From positions 67,697-108,314 of the forward strand of contig JAGTQX010000004.1 of the NCBI GenBank assembly GCA_018396675.1: 40,618 nt of DNA. The letters are read 5' to 3'. A model generated the notes under the pieces. That model had not been told where the DNA came from. It saw nothing but the letters and a program-made list of their open reading frames with translations, and did not search any database. This DNA is from Candidatus Bathyarchaeota archaeon. GTDB taxonomy: Archaea > Thermoproteota > Bathyarchaeia > Bathyarchaeales > Bathycorpusculaceae. Position numbers and translations under genes: made by a program. This document shows positions 16,670 to 26,077 of this stretch, in pieces. Numbering within the stretch: the stretch's first letter is position 1; each line of letters starts with the position of its first letter.

Positions 16670-17164
16670 CTGTCAAACGATGAAAAAGCAGAAGAGGAAA
16701 GCCCACTTTCTCTGAAAGTTGAAGATGTCATGATAAAAGAAGTGGTAACGATAGACGAAAACTCGACGGTCAAGGAAGCAGCAGAAGTTATGAACAAATT
16801 CGAGATAGGATGCTTAATAGCGGTTAGAAAAGGAAAAGCTGTTGGGATAATAACCGAAAGAGACTTGCTTAAAAGAGTAGTAGCCGAAGCAAAAGATGTG
16901 GGCAAAACTAAAGTTAAAGATGTAATGTCAAGTCCACTAGTGGTTGTAGAGCCCGGAATGGAGTTAGAGGAAGCCGTAAAGCTGATGTTTCAAATGAAAA
17001 TTAAGAAGCTACCAGTAGTCGACGAAAAGCGTCTTGTAGGCTTGGTGACGCTCACAGACATAGCCCGTTTCCAACCTCAAATGATAAAAATACTAAAACA
17101 ACTGGCCAAAAGGCAATCCGCGCCAAAAAGCATGAAAAAAGTCATAGACTACTACGTGGTGTAA
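16670..17164 (+). CDS. CBS-domain pair protein (probable CTG start)
   Basis: About 164 residues containing two CBS motifs that bind adenine nucleotides or S-adenosylmethionine and act as energy or ligand sensors. The first reads LKVEDVMIKEVVTIDENSTV...GIITERDLLKRV, the second KVKDVMSSPLVVVEPGMELE...LVGLVTLTDIARF. The only ATG (16730) falls inside the first CBS strand (the M of VEDVM), so translation must begin earlier. The frame is closed by a stop at 16661, and the only initiator-like codon between is CTG 16670, preceded at seven bases by GGTGAT (16659-16664). TTATATAT (16625-16632) is the likely TATA box. Monocistronic; target unknown. Confidence 0.85.
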   Translation: MSNDEKAEEESPLSLKVEDVMIKEVVTIDENSTVKEAAEVMNKFEIGCLIAVRKGKAVGIITERDLLKRVVAEAKDVGKTKVKDVMSSPLVVVEPGMELEEAVKLMFQMKIKKLPVVDEKRLVGLVTLTDIARFQPQMIKILKQLAKRQSAPKSMKKVIDYYVV

Positions 17165-17238
17165 AAACAACCCCTGTTTTCTTTAGAACGCTTAAATGCC
17201 GCAATCTGATTCTTAACCAAACTGGGCTTGCTCCACCC

Positions 17239-18303
17239 ATGAAGAAAACGCTAGTGCTCAAAGTAAATCCTGAAATGCCAGAAATTGAGGCTGTCCGTAC
17301 AGCAGCCAGCATAATTAAAAAAGGCGGTTTAGTTGCATTTCCGACTGAAACTGTTTATGGTTTAGGTGCAGACGCGCTTAACTCGAAAGCTGTTCGAGCA
17401 CTTTTTAGGGCAAAACAAAGACCTTTAGATAATCCTCCAATAGTTCACGTTGGAAAAATCGAAGATGTCTATAGGTTGGCAGCGAAAGTGCCAACAGAGA
17501 CTGAAAAACTTATGAAGATCTTTTGGCCCGGCCCGCTGACACTTATTTTTAAACGTTCAAGCATTGTACCAGATGTGACCGTCGCAGGTTTAGACACAAT
17601 TGCGGTTCGAATGCCTGGACACAATGTTGCTTTGGCTTTAATAAAAGAAAGCAGTTGCCCAATTGCCGCTCCAAGTGCAAACTTGGCGGGTAAACCAAGT
17701 CCTACAACAGCGGAACACGTGCTGGAAGACCTTAACGGGAGAATAGACGCTGTTCTGGACGCTGGCCCTACGCGGATAGGAGTTGAGTCCACGGTTTTAG
17801 ACTTGACTGTTGATCCGCCGCAGATTCTGCGTCCAGGAGGAACACCTTACGAAGCTTTAAAAAAAGTTTTGGGAAAGGTGGAGTTTCACCCAATTACTGT
17901 TGCTGAAAAACAAGTGCCCATTGAAGAGGCTCGTTCGCCTGGAATGCGGCATAGACATTATGCGCCAAAAGCGGATTTGATAGTTGTCGAAGGCGAGCCT
18001 TCGGCGGTTGCTAGAAAGATTTTAGAACTCGCTGAAACCTATAGACGCAACAACGTAAAAGTTGGCGTTTTAGCAACAGATGAGACTGCTGCTTATTATG
18101 GAGATTATGTTTGGAGGTCTCTTGGAAGCAGAAATAGGCTTGACGTTGTAGCAAAAAACTTGTTTAGGCTTTTAAGGGAATTCGATGTTGAAGGCGTAGA
18201 CATTATCTTGGCTGAGGGAGTGCCCATGGAAGGCTTGGGGTTAGCTGTAATGAATAGGCTTAGGAAGGCTTCTGGATACAAAATTGTTAAAGCAGCGTCC
18301 TAG
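17239..18303 (+). CDS. sua5: L-threonylcarbamoyladenylate synthase
   Basis: Makes threonylcarbamoyl-AMP from threonine, bicarbonate and ATP, the first step of the universal t6A37 modification of ANN-decoding tRNAs; the KEOPS complex completes it. The 354-residue protein is the two-domain Sua5 form. The YrdC domain (about 20-205) has [38 protein letters not shown] and [13 protein letters not shown]; the linker carries [13 protein letters not shown]; the Sua5 domain is about 235-354. TTAAAT near 17190 is a candidate TATA. It ends shortly before the thermosome promoter. The KEOPS subunit Cgi121 is about 7 kb downstream. Confidence 0.95.
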   Translation: MKKTLVLKVNPEMPEIEAVRTAASIIKKGGLVAFPTETVYGLGADALNSKAVRALFRAKQRPLDNPPIVHVGKIEDVYRLAAKVPTETEKLMKIFWPGPLTLIFKRSSIVPDVTVAGLDTIAVRMPGHNVALALIKESSCPIAAPSANLAGKPSPTTAEHVLEDLNGRIDAVLDAGPTRIGVESTVLDLTVDPPQILRPGGTPYEALKKVLGKVEFHPITVAEKQVPIEEARSPGMRHRHYAPKADLIVVEGEPSAVARKILELAETYRRNNVKVGVLATDETAAYYGDYVWRSLGSRNRLDVVAKNLFRLLREFDVEGVDIILAEGVPMEGLGLAVMNRLRKASGYKIVKAAS

Positions 18304-18315
18304 AAAAGTTTATAT
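18304..18315 (+). promoter_or_regulatory. Thermosome gene 1 promoter (TATA/BRE)
   Basis: AAAAGTTTATAT lies about 70 bases before the thermosome ATG. The identical 12 bases occur before the second thermosome gene (38461-38472). It looks like a strong BRE plus TATA box predicting transcription from about 18335-18340. Confidence 0.65.
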
Positions 18316-18384
18316 AGAAGTAATTTTTCGTGTGATTTTGCTGTTTCAAAAATAATCTCTTGAAGGATGAAGGGGGTGATGGTG

Positions 18385-20025
18385 ATGGCTGCCGTACCCT
18401 CTGGAACAGTCCCAGTTTTAGTGCTAAAGGAAGGGACTGGAAGAACAACTGGAAGAGAAGCCCAAAGAAACAACATAATGGCTGCAAAAATAATAGCCGA
18501 AACCGTAAAAACAACTCTAGGACCAAAGGGTATGGACAAGATGCTGGTCAGCAGCTTCGGTGACGTGACAATAACCAACGATGGCGCCACAATACTGAAA
18601 GAGTTGGATGTGCAGCATCCAGCGGCTAAAATGCTTGTCGAAGTAGCCAAGGCGCAGGACAACGAGGTTGGTGATGGAACAACAACAGCTGCAGTTTTAG
18701 CTGGCGAGTTACTAGCCAAAGCTGAAGAACTGTTAGACCAGAACATTCACCCAACAATAATAATTGAGGGATTCAAAAAAGCTAGCGAAAAAGCCAGAGA
18801 AATCCTTGAAAGCATGGCTATTCCAGTGAACATAAAAGACGAAAAACGGCTTTTGGATGTTGCCATAACCTCTATGGGAAGCAAGGGCATAGCCGCCGCA
18901 AAAGAACACTTTGCAAAACTTGCCGTAGACGCAGTAAAACAGGTTGCAGAAGAAAAAGATGGAAAAATCAAGGCTGACATTGACTTGATTAAGGTTTTGA
19001 AGAAACATGGGAAAAGCCTTGAAGAAACAGAGCTTGTTAAGGGCATGGTTATTGACAAGGAAGTTGCACATCCACAAATGCCAAAACTAGTTAATCACGC
19101 GAGGATTGCGCTGTTAAACGCTAAATTGGAAATCGAGAAGACAGAGTTCGACGCGAAAATCAACATTGAAAGCCCAGAGCAAATGAAGCTTTTCCTAGAC
19201 GAGGAAGAACGAATGCTTCGCGAAATGGTTGACAAAATAGCCGAGATCGGCGCAAATGTCGTCTTCTGCGAAAAAGGAATAGACGATGTCGCACTGCATT
19301 TTCTAGCCAAAAAAGGCATATTAGCCGTCAAAAACATCAGCAGCAGCGACATGGAGAAACTGGCAAGAGCTACTGGAGGCAAAATAGTAGCAAGCGTCAA
19401 AGACTTAATGCCCGACGTGCTTGGCGAAGCGAAAACCGTTGAAGAAGTCAAAATAGGCGAAGATAAACTGGTCTATGTGCGCGAGTGCAAGAACCCAAAA
19501 GCCGTCACAATAGTTGTCAGAGGCGGCACAGAACACGTAGTCGATGAAGCTGAACGCTCGCTGCACGACGCGTTATGCGTTGTCAGAAACGCCATTGAAG
19601 ACGGCAAAATTGTTCCCGGCGGCGGCGCGCCAGAGGCAGAAGTGGCAAAGCAGCTTAGGGATTACGCTGTGAAAGTTGGCGGACGCGAGCAATTAGCAAT
19701 AGAAGCTTTCGCAGATGCAGTTGAAGCTATTCCGTTGACTTTAGCCGAAAACGCTGGACTCGACCCTGTTGACATAATGGTTGCTTTAAGAGCCAAACAC
19801 GAAAGTGCTTCATCGCCGTCCTACGGAGTTGACGTGTTTTCAGGCAAAATTAGGGATATGCTTGAACTTAAAGTGGTGGAGCCACTTCGAGTCAAACTTC
19901 AAGTTATTAAATCAGCTACGGAAGCAGCAAGCATGATTCTAAAGATTGACGACGTTATCGCAGCGAAGGGCATGGAGAAGGAAAAAGAGAAAGAAAAGCC
20001 TAAAGAACCATCAGAATTCGACTAA
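18385..20025 (+). CDS. thsA: Thermosome subunit 1 (group II chaperonin)
   Basis: ATP-driven folding chamber subunit. From ATG 18385 (GGGGGTGAT ribosome site five bases upstream; two further ATGs at 18367 and 18379 lie in or before that site) it is 546 residues. ATP-binding motifs are [27 protein letters not shown] and a GGGAPE block. The apical domain carries [16 protein letters not shown], and the intermediate segment [19 protein letters not shown] is near the end. The tail is a Lys/Glu/Pro stretch, without the GGM repeats of some homologs. It shares long identical nucleotide tracts and a promoter block with the second subunit at 38.5 kb, so the two probably form one hetero-oligomeric chaperonin. 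The a/b naming is arbitrary. Confidence 0.96.
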   Translation: MAAVPSGTVPVLVLKEGTGRTTGREAQRNNIMAAKIIAETVKTTLGPKGMDKMLVSSFGDVTITNDGATILKELDVQHPAAKMLVEVAKAQDNEVGDGTTTAAVLAGELLAKAEELLDQNIHPTIIIEGFKKASEKAREILESMAIPVNIKDEKRLLDVAITSMGSKGIAAAKEHFAKLAVDAVKQVAEEKDGKIKADIDLIKVLKKHGKSLEETELVKGMVIDKEVAHPQMPKLVNHARIALLNAKLEIEKTEFDAKINIESPEQMKLFLDEEERMLREMVDKIAEIGANVVFCEKGIDDVALHFLAKKGILAVKNISSSDMEKLARATGGKIVASVKDLMPDVLGEAKTVEEVKIGEDKLVYVRECKNPKAVTIVVRGGTEHVVDEAERSLHDALCVVRNAIEDGKIVPGGGAPEAEVAKQLRDYAVKVGGREQLAIEAFADAVEAIPLTLAENAGLDPVDIMVALRAKHESASSPSYGVDVFSGKIRDMLELKVVEPLRVKLQVIKSATEAASMILKIDDVIAAKGMEKEKEKEKPKEPSEFD

Positions 20026-20041
20026 AACCAACTTTTTTCTC

Positions 20042-21712
20042 TTATTTCAACATCGGCATTTTTACGCCCTTTTCTTTGGCTATTTTCTTCGCCTTGTCAT
20101 ATCCAGCGTCTGCATGTCTAACTATCGCCATTCCCGGGTCTGTTGTTAGCACGGTTACCACGCGTTTTTCAGCCTCTTTAGTGCCGTCGGCCACTAAGCA
20201 CATGCCAGCATGTATGCTGTAGCCTATGCCTACGCCTCCGCCGTGGTGAACGCTAACCCATGTGGCGCCTGCAACCGCATTTAACAACGCATTCAGAATA
20301 GGCCAGTCTGCCACCGCGTCACTTCCATCAATCATACCTTCTGTTTCACGGTTCGGTGAGGCAACGCTGCCGCCATCTAAATGATCTCGTCCAATCCACA
20401 CTGGACCTGAAATCTTTCCGTTTGCCACCATGTCATTTATTATTTTCCCGAAACGTGCCCTTTCACCGAAGCCAAGCCAGCAAACCCGCGCTGGCAAACC
20501 TTGAAACTTGACTTGCTCCTTTGCCTTTCTTATCCAGCGACAAAGCTCATTGTTGTAAGCAAATTCTTCTAAAATGACATCATCAAGCGTGTAAATGTCT
20601 TCTGCGCTGCCGACCAGCGATGTCCAACGGAAGGGGCCGCGGCCTTCACAAAACATCGGCCGAATATAGCGTTGCACAAAGCCTGGAAAAGCGAAGGCGT
20701 TTTTGAAACCGACATTGTAAGCTTGTTGACGAATGTTGTTACCATACTCGAATGTTACAGCTCCCTTAGCCATCATTTTTACCATGGCTTCAACTTGAAT
20801 CCTCATACTCTCGTTGGCACGTCGCAGATACTCTTCCGCATTGTTCTTCCTAAGCTCGTCTGCTTCTTCCTTTGATAGTCCAGCTGGGTAATAGCCGTTT
20901 AGCGGGTCGTGCGCACTTGTCTGGTCTGTTAAAACGTCTGGAATAATCCCCCTTTTCAGCAGTTCAGGGTGTACCTCGGCGGCATTTCCAAGAAACCCTA
21001 TGCTTTTCGGCGTTCCATCGCGTTTGGCTTCCATGGCAAGGTTTATGGCTTCATCTAAATCATCCGTCCATGTTTCCAGATACCCATGTCTGATTCTTCT
21101 ATCAATTGCTCGTTTGTCGATTTCCACGACAAGCGCGACGCCGTCATTCATTGTGACAGCCAAAGGTTGCGCACCGCCCATTTCGCCTAAGCCAGCAGTC
21201 AGTACAAGTCTGCCACGAAGTGTGCCTCCAAAATGTTCCTTGGCGACAGCAGCCAACGTCTCATATGTGCCTTGTAGAATGCCTTGCGTGCCAATGTAAG
21301 CCCATGAACCCGCGGTCATTTGCCCAAACATGATTAGGCCTTTCTGTTCAAGTTCATAAAAGTAGTCCCATGTAGCCCATTTAGGCACAAGCATAGCGTT
21401 GACAATTAGGGCTCTTGGCGCCCACGTGTGAGTTTTAAAGACTGCCACAGGCTTACCGCTTTGTATAAGCATGGTTTCATCCGGCTCAAGCTCCGTCAGG
21501 GTTTCGACGATTTTTTCAAAGCACTCCCAGCTTCGCGCCGCTCTTCCAGTTCCGCCGTAAACGATAAGTCTTTCAGGGTCTTTGGCCACTTCGGGGTCGA
21601 CAACATTGAAAAGCATGCGGAGAATTCCTTCAATCTGCCAGTTTTTGCAGTGCAGATCCTTGCCGGTTAAGCATTTTACGGGTTTTTCAAGTTTTGGCAA
21701 ATTTTGCTTCAC
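20042..21712 (-). CDS. hutU: Urocanate hydratase
   Basis: Converts urocanate to imidazolone propionate using tightly bound NAD+. The 556-residue protein has the full bacterial length and signatures: [11 protein letters not shown] near the N-terminus, NAD-contact [20 protein letters not shown], the catalytic cysteine in [11 protein letters not shown] (C411, equivalent to Cys410 described for Pseudomonas) and [16 protein letters not shown]. It is last in the minus-strand order ftcD-hutI-hutU with a 23-base gap from hutI. Histidine ammonia-lyase, which makes urocanate, is not in the window. It converges on the thermosome gene with 16 bases between. Archaeal hut genes are patchy and often acquired from bacteria; the tidy operon fits that. 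Confidence 0.96.
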   Translation of the reverse strand: MKQNLPKLEKPVKCLTGKDLHCKNWQIEGILRMLFNVVDPEVAKDPERLIVYGGTGRAARSWECFEKIVETLTELEPDETMLIQSGKPVAVFKTHTWAPRALIVNAMLVPKWATWDYFYELEQKGLIMFGQMTAGSWAYIGTQGILQGTYETLAAVAKEHFGGTLRGRLVLTAGLGEMGGAQPLAVTMNDGVALVVEIDKRAIDRRIRHGYLETWTDDLDEAINLAMEAKRDGTPKSIGFLGNAAEVHPELLKRGIIPDVLTDQTSAHDPLNGYYPAGLSKEEADELRKNNAEEYLRRANESMRIQVEAMVKMMAKGAVTFEYGNNIRQQAYNVGFKNAFAFPGFVQRYIRPMFCEGRGPFRWTSLVGSAEDIYTLDDVILEEFAYNNELCRWIRKAKEQVKFQGLPARVCWLGFGERARFGKIINDMVANGKISGPVWIGRDHLDGGSVASPNRETEGMIDGSDAVADWPILNALLNAVAGATWVSVHHGGGVGIGYSIHAGMCLVADGTKEAEKRVVTVLTTDPGMAIVRHADAGYDKAKKIAKEKGVKMPMLK

Positions 21713-21735
21713 CTTGAAAGGAAATAGCGATAAGG

Positions 21736-23064
21736 TTATTCTAATTCTTTGCTGAAAAGCTTGACAGTGTCGGCTATGTTTGTTTCTTCGTCGACAACCA
21801 CTCGCCCATTCTTTATGACCTTGTCCGCGAGGTTTACGCCGAAACGGTAACCTAGGAAAACGTGGTTAGGCACATTCAAAATTATTATGTCGGCTTTTTT
21901 GCCAACTTCCAAACTGCCGATTTCGTCTGCCATGCAGAGGGCGTGCGCCGCGTTTATGGTTGCCGCTGTTATAGCTTCTGCCGGCGTCATATGCATGAAA
22001 TAGCATGCAAAGGCTATTACAAGTTGCTGGTTTTCAGTCCAGCAGCTAGGGTTAAAATCCGTGCCCAACGCAACTGGAACACCGAAATCAACCATTTTTC
22101 TAGCGTCAGCATAACGTCCACACATTAGGCTGAATGCGGCTGCTGGAAGCAAAACCGCGATTACACCTTTTTCTGCCATTGCTTTGAGACCAGCGTCTGA
22201 AGAAAACAGCAAATGTTCAGCTGAAACCGCGCTAAGATTTGCGGCAAGCTCAGCTCCGCCAAACTGGCTCATTTCGTCCGCGTGAATTTTAAGTTTCAAA
22301 CCGTGGTTTTTGGCGGCAACAAGAATTTTTTTCGACTGTTCTAGGCTGAATACGCCTTTCTCACAGAAGACATCGCAGAATTCAGCCAGTTTTCGCTCAG
22401 CAACGGCTGGAATCATTTCATCAACGACAAGACGGACATATTCCTCCGTGTTACCACGGTACTCAGCGGGGATGGCATGCGCGCCCATAAATGTTGGAAC
22501 AACATCAACAGCATGCAGCTGGTTTAAACGTTTAATGACCTCTAAAATTTTCAATTCGTCTTTTGTCGTTAAACCATAGCCGCTTTTGGCTTCAACCGTT
22601 GTTGTTCCATACATCAGCATTACGTCTAGCGTGTTTAAACCGAAGCCGAGAAGTCCGTCCACGCTAGATTTTCTTGTATCTTTTACAGTTTTAAGTATGC
22701 CTCCGCCAGAATTAAGAATCTCCATATAAGAAGCGCCTTCAACTCGCATTTGAAACTCTTCTTCACGTGAACCAGCAAAAACAAGATGCGTGTGCGGATC
22801 AACGAAGCCCGGCATGACTGTTTTTCCGCTGGCATTAATTATGTTTTCAGCTTTAACCATTTTACGTATATCATTGGTTTTTCCAACAGCCCATATTCTT
22901 CCATCTTTTATGGCTAAGCAACCGTTGCGTATTATTCCAAGTTCACGCATCCGTTTTCCAGTTCTGGGCTTTTGGTTGTCTCCAGCTAAAGTGATAAGTT
23001 CGCTAGCGTTCACAATCAGCAAGTCAACTTTTTCTTTAGCTGCGGTTTTTGGGGTTTTACTCAA
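21736..23064 (-). CDS. hutI: Imidazolonepropionase
   Basis: Hydrolyses imidazolone propionate to N-formimino-L-glutamate. The 442-residue amidohydrolase shows the metal motif [10 protein letters not shown], the substrate segment [12 protein letters not shown], the later metal ligands in [16 protein letters not shown] and the C-terminal aspartate in [11 protein letters not shown]. Length is slightly above the usual 405-420 owing to a longer N-terminus. Its start overlaps the end of ftcD by eight bases, showing translational coupling within the hut operon. Confidence 0.95.
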   Translation of the reverse strand: MSKTPKTAAKEKVDLLIVNASELITLAGDNQKPRTGKRMRELGIIRNGCLAIKDGRIWAVGKTNDIRKMVKAENIINASGKTVMPGFVDPHTHLVFAGSREEEFQMRVEGASYMEILNSGGGILKTVKDTRKSSVDGLLGFGLNTLDVMLMYGTTTVEAKSGYGLTTKDELKILEVIKRLNQLHAVDVVPTFMGAHAIPAEYRGNTEEYVRLVVDEMIPAVAERKLAEFCDVFCEKGVFSLEQSKKILVAAKNHGLKLKIHADEMSQFGGAELAANLSAVSAEHLLFSSDAGLKAMAEKGVIAVLLPAAAFSLMCGRYADARKMVDFGVPVALGTDFNPSCWTENQQLVIAFACYFMHMTPAEAITAATINAAHALCMADEIGSLEVGKKADIIILNVPNHVFLGYRFGVNLADKVIKNGRVVVDEETNIADTVKLFSKELE

Positions 23065-23986
23065 AAGTTTCCCTCTGTTCTATAACATTCTGAACCGCTA
23101 TTTCCAGCACTCGGTCAACCGTCAAATTGTCAATTTTTAAATAGTACGCGGCTATGTCAACCAAGGATTTCAACGGTGCCATCCCGCAGAATTCCGAACC
23201 AATAATTGGCACATTGTAACGTGCAGCCTCAACCTTAAGCAGTTCAAAAACTCTGTATAGAGGCGTTGCCTCAAAATCACTTATACTCATCCCAATCTGG
23301 GTAATATTCTTCTCTGGAATAAAGGCAGCCATCGCCTTAACGTTTGAAAACCCGCCTTTTTTGGAGTGCAACGCCTTAGCGATTTTTTTTGCAATTTTCA
23401 GGTCAGCAGTTCCAAGGTTAACGTTAAAGCCGGCCATGACCTTGCGGGCGCCAGTTATCGTCGCTCCAGCGGTTGGGTGCGGTTCAGCAGGACCAAAGTC
23501 AGGTTTTCTTTCCGGCTTAACTATCATTTCAGCCAGTTTTTCGTACTCTCCCTCGCGTATCCAATCTAAATCTTTTCTTTCGGGTTGTGTAGCGGCTTCA
23601 CCGTATAGATATACCGGCACGCAACGTTCTTTGGCAAGAGTTTCGCCGAATTTCCTCGCGATTTGAATGCAGTCTTCCATCGTTACGTTTTTTATTGGTA
23701 TAAATGGGACAACATCGACGGCGCCTAGGCGCGGATGCTGCCCTTTATGCGTTCGCATGTCTATAAGCTCTATCGCTTTGAAAGACATCTTCACGATTGC
23801 TTCAAGCACTGATTGCTTATCGCCTACGAATGAAACTACAAGTCGATTATAATAGTCGTCAAAGGTGTAGTCAAGCAGAAAAACGTTTTGGGTTGTTTTA
23901 AGTTCGTTGAGGATAATTTCAACAGTTTTTGGGTCTGAAGTGCTAAAGTTGGGCACGCATTCGATGATTTGCCTCAAACGTGTCAC
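23057..23986 (-). CDS. ftcD: Glutamate formimidoyltransferase (single-domain FTCD N-part)
   Basis: Moves the formimino group of formiminoglutamate to tetrahydrofolate, releasing glutamate. The 309-residue protein corresponds to the transferase half of eukaryotic FTCD: IECVPNFSTSD at the N-terminus, MRTHKGQHPRLGAVDVVPFI and EPHPTAGATITGARKVMAGF in the core. The cyclodeaminase partner that would release ammonia from 5-formimino-THF is not fused and not present in the window. It is first in the hut operon; AT-rich sequence in 23987-24123 separates it from the divergent phosphoribosyltransferase gene and must hold both promoters. Confidence 0.94.
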   Translation of the reverse strand: MTRLRQIIECVPNFSTSDPKTVEIILNELKTTQNVFLLDYTFDDYYNRLVVSFVGDKQSVLEAIVKMSFKAIELIDMRTHKGQHPRLGAVDVVPFIPIKNVTMEDCIQIARKFGETLAKERCVPVYLYGEAATQPERKDLDWIREGEYEKLAEMIVKPERKPDFGPAEPHPTAGATITGARKVMAGFNVNLGTADLKIAKKIAKALHSKKGGFSNVKAMAAFIPEKNITQIGMSISDFEATPLYRVFELLKVEAARYNVPIIGSEFCGMAPLKSLVDIAAYYLKIDNLTVDRVLEIAVQNVIEQRETFE

Positions 23987-24123
23987 CGCCCTTTTATCAC
24001 ATTTAAGAGCCTATTAAAGTTATCAGCAATTAAGCCTGCGGAACATCGTCAAAATAAAAGTTTTAGAAAACTTAAATTTAGTATTTACATTCAACACTTA
24101 TTAACCCATAGCAGAGGAAAAAA

Positions 24124-24723
24124 ATGAGCCAAGAACTAGATTTCGAGATTCCCACATGGAACCAGATATACGACATGCTGCTTGAAATGGCAGAAAACAT
24201 AAGAAAAGACCACTTTAAACCAGATGTGATTGTGGGTGTTTCCCGCGGCGGATGGCCCCCAGCAAGAGTCCTTTCCGACTTGCTTGACAATCCACATCTT
24301 GCAAACGTCAGAGTGGAATTTTATCTCGGCGTGGCTGAAACCAAAGGAGAGCCAACATTAACACAGCCGGTTTCCGTGAAAGTCGCAGGAAAGAAAGTGC
24401 TTGTTGTTGACGAAGTTGCTGACACTGGAAAAAGCCTTCAGTTAATAAGGGAGCATTTGAAGGCAGAAGGCGCCGTCGAGGTTAAGATGGCTACAATTTA
24501 CTTTAAACCATGGAGCATTGTGGTTCCAGATTATTATGCAAAAGAAACAAGCCGCTGGATAGTTTTTCCATGGGAAATAAGGGAAACAATAAAGAAAATA
24601 GTGAAGAAGTGCAGAGAAACGAACAAACTTATCGAGTCTGAATTGGAAAAACTTGAAAGGGCTGGATTGCCGAAAAAACTGATTGAAAATTTTCTTAAAG
24701 AAATTCTAGAGGCAGCAGCTTGA
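24124..24723 (+). CDS. Purine phosphoribosyltransferase family protein
   Basis: A 199-residue type I phosphoribosyltransferase of the hypoxanthine/xanthine-guanine salvage type (COG2236-like). The PRPP loop is VLVVDEVADTGKSL; the N-terminal strand DVIVGVSRGGWPPARVLSDL holds the first PRPP contact. The C-terminal 50 residues form a long charged helical extension (KKCRETNKLIESELEKLERA) beyond the catalytic core. The ribosome site is AGAGGA. It overlaps the Cgi121 gene by four bases. The base specificity cannot be read from sequence. Confidence 0.86.
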   Translation: MSQELDFEIPTWNQIYDMLLEMAENIRKDHFKPDVIVGVSRGGWPPARVLSDLLDNPHLANVRVEFYLGVAETKGEPTLTQPVSVKVAGKKVLVVDEVADTGKSLQLIREHLKAEGAVEVKMATIYFKPWSIVVPDYYAKETSRWIVFPWEIRETIKKIVKKCRETNKLIESELEKLERAGLPKKLIENFLKEILEAAA

Positions 24724-25301
24724 TAAAATACTTGAAAGAGTTTGATAAGTACGTGGCAATCGCGGGTTTCAGAAATGTGAAAATCGATAACGTGGAAAAT
24801 TTTTTAGAAGACGTGAAAAAACATGCTGGCAGAAATGTTGAAGCCCAATTTCTTGATGCTGAACTAGTAGCCACTTGGCAGCATTTGTATTTTGCAGTTT
24901 TAAACGCTCTGACGGCTTTTAGAAACAGCGAGAACGTTTCAAAAAGTTTAGCTTTAGAAACGCTGCTTTATGCTTCTGCACAGCGCCAAATTCGAAAAGC
25001 GATGCAGTTCCTCGGAGTTAAAAAAGAATCCGAAAAAATAGCTTTAGTGGTCATAGGTGAAAAAGCCGACGAAACTGAAAAGGCGTTAACGTCAATTTCA
25101 AAAGTTGTTAACGGACAACGTGATGATACAGTCCTCGAACTCTGCAGAGAAAAAATTGCGGCAATAAAAAAGGCTTTTGACATCTCGGATTTTGAGCTTG
25201 AAGCCGTGGCGAAAAAAGACAACCTTGAGGAGGCTATTACGGATATTGTTGTTGAACGCGTGGCGCTGTCAGCAACAACAAAAAAAACGTTAGGTTTTTA
25301 G
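24720..25301 (+). CDS. cgi121: KEOPS complex subunit Cgi121
   Basis: Accessory subunit of KEOPS, which transfers the threonylcarbamoyl group made by Sua5 onto A37 of tRNA; Cgi121 binds the Bud32 kinase and the tRNA 3' end. The 193-residue protein has the family core AQFLDAELVATWQHLYFAVL, SLALETLLYASAQRQIRKAM and a following strand KIALVVIG. The start is TTG 24720 in a TTGA overlap with the upstream phosphoribosyltransferase. It converges with the TAN1-like gene with a four-base overlap. Other KEOPS genes are not in view. With sua5 it places t6A synthesis in this region. Confidence 0.85.
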   Translation: MIKYLKEFDKYVAIAGFRNVKIDNVENFLEDVKKHAGRNVEAQFLDAELVATWQHLYFAVLNALTAFRNSENVSKSLALETLLYASAQRQIRKAMQFLGVKKESEKIALVVIGEKADETEKALTSISKVVNGQRDDTVLELCREKIAAIKKAFDISDFELEAVAKKDNLEEAITDIVVERVALSATTKKTLGF

Positions 25302-25834
25302 AGTATTTTCTCCCTCACTGTGGATAGAATGTCATCGGGGTTTATGACGGATATTCCAGTTAATCCGCCTATAACCTCGATTAGAAGAATTTTGTCAGGT
25401 TTATTTAGGTCTACGTTCCGTTCGATGTTTGCAGCTGCAGCTTCTATTATGTCTCTTGTGGAAGTTTCAGTGAAGCGTTTCTCAACAGTAACACGGAAGG
25501 TTTCGTTTTTCCCTATTTTTGCGCTTAATTCCGTGGCTACACGCTGAATTTCTGCAAGGTTTGTTCGAATCACCCTCTCGATAGGAATAACTCTTAACGT
25601 GTACCGAAACTCGTATGGTCTTTCATGGAGAATCTGCCTAAACTTTTCAACAACATCAAAGGGGTTAAAGACTGTTTTCGCAGCGATTAGACCAGCAACC
25701 CCAGTCTTGTCAACCACGGGCGCCGAGTCACCTACCTCGCCAAGCAAATACCAAAGCTCCGAACATGCCTCATCTTCTGTTCCACGTGAAGTTGTCGCCA
25801 GAAGGTTGAAGTCTCGGAGCATGCACTTTTTCAC
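25298..25834 (-). CDS. THUMP-domain protein (TAN1-like)
   Basis: A 178-residue protein consisting of one THUMP domain, similar to TAN1, the tRNA-binding adaptor for N4-acetylcytidine at tRNA position 12 in eukaryotes. The N-terminus NLLATTSRGTEDEACSELWYLLGE and the core YRYTLRVIP-like strand, ETFRVTVEKRFTETSTRDII and the terminal KILLIEVIGGLTGISVI are typical THUMP elements. It overlaps the Cgi121 end by four bases in convergent orientation. The upstream gap holds a 7-bp inverted repeat. A tRNA-modification role fits the neighbours but the exact modification is family inference. Confidence 0.85.
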   Translation of the reverse strand: MKKCMLRDFNLLATTSRGTEDEACSELWYLLGEVGDSAPVVDKTGVAGLIAAKTVFNPFDVVEKFRQILHERPYEFRYTLRVIPIERVIRTNLAEIQRVATELSAKIGKNETFRVTVEKRFTETSTRDIIEAAAANIERNVDLNKPDKILLIEVIGGLTGISVINPDDILSTVREKIL

Positions 25835-25842
25835 CTCGCACT

Positions 25843-25869
25843 TTGAACTGTTAGATTTGAATAGTTCAA
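25843..25869. repeat. Inverted repeat upstream of the TAN1-like gene
   Basis: TTGAACT (25843-25849) and AGTTCAA (25863-25869) are exact reverse complements with a 13-base spacer; TTGAA-TAG-TTCAA is nested at 25857-25869. They begin eight bases before the minus-strand start, where an operator or promoter-proximal hairpin could lie. Confidence 0.4.
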
Positions 25870-25880
25870 CTAATGATATG

Positions 25881-25943
25881 GACGACTAGCGAGGTCAGTG
25901 CAGGTTAGTTGGCTTTTTCACAGCCACAAGGCTCCTAGCCGTC
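25881..25943 (+). other. Candidate structured RNA element
   Basis: In the 243-base gap between divergent genes, GACG-A-CTAG (25881-25889) can pair with CTAG-C-CGTC (25935-25943) around an inner hairpin TGGCT (25910-25914)/AGCCA (25922-25926) with a seven-base loop. An ACA follows the outer stem after five bases. The layout is loosely like one H/ACA guide hairpin, but there is no clear kink-turn and the pairing could be chance. It is GC-richer than its surroundings. Confidence 0.25.
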
Positions 25944-26077
25944 GCCTCACATCATCCCAAAATTATAGTTTGTGAACGAGGATTTATCAGTTTTGATGTT
26001 TGTAAGGCATTAGGCTTAAATCCACGACTTATGAAATCTAATGATTCCAGCCTTTAACAGGAGAAGGGAGTTGAAAA

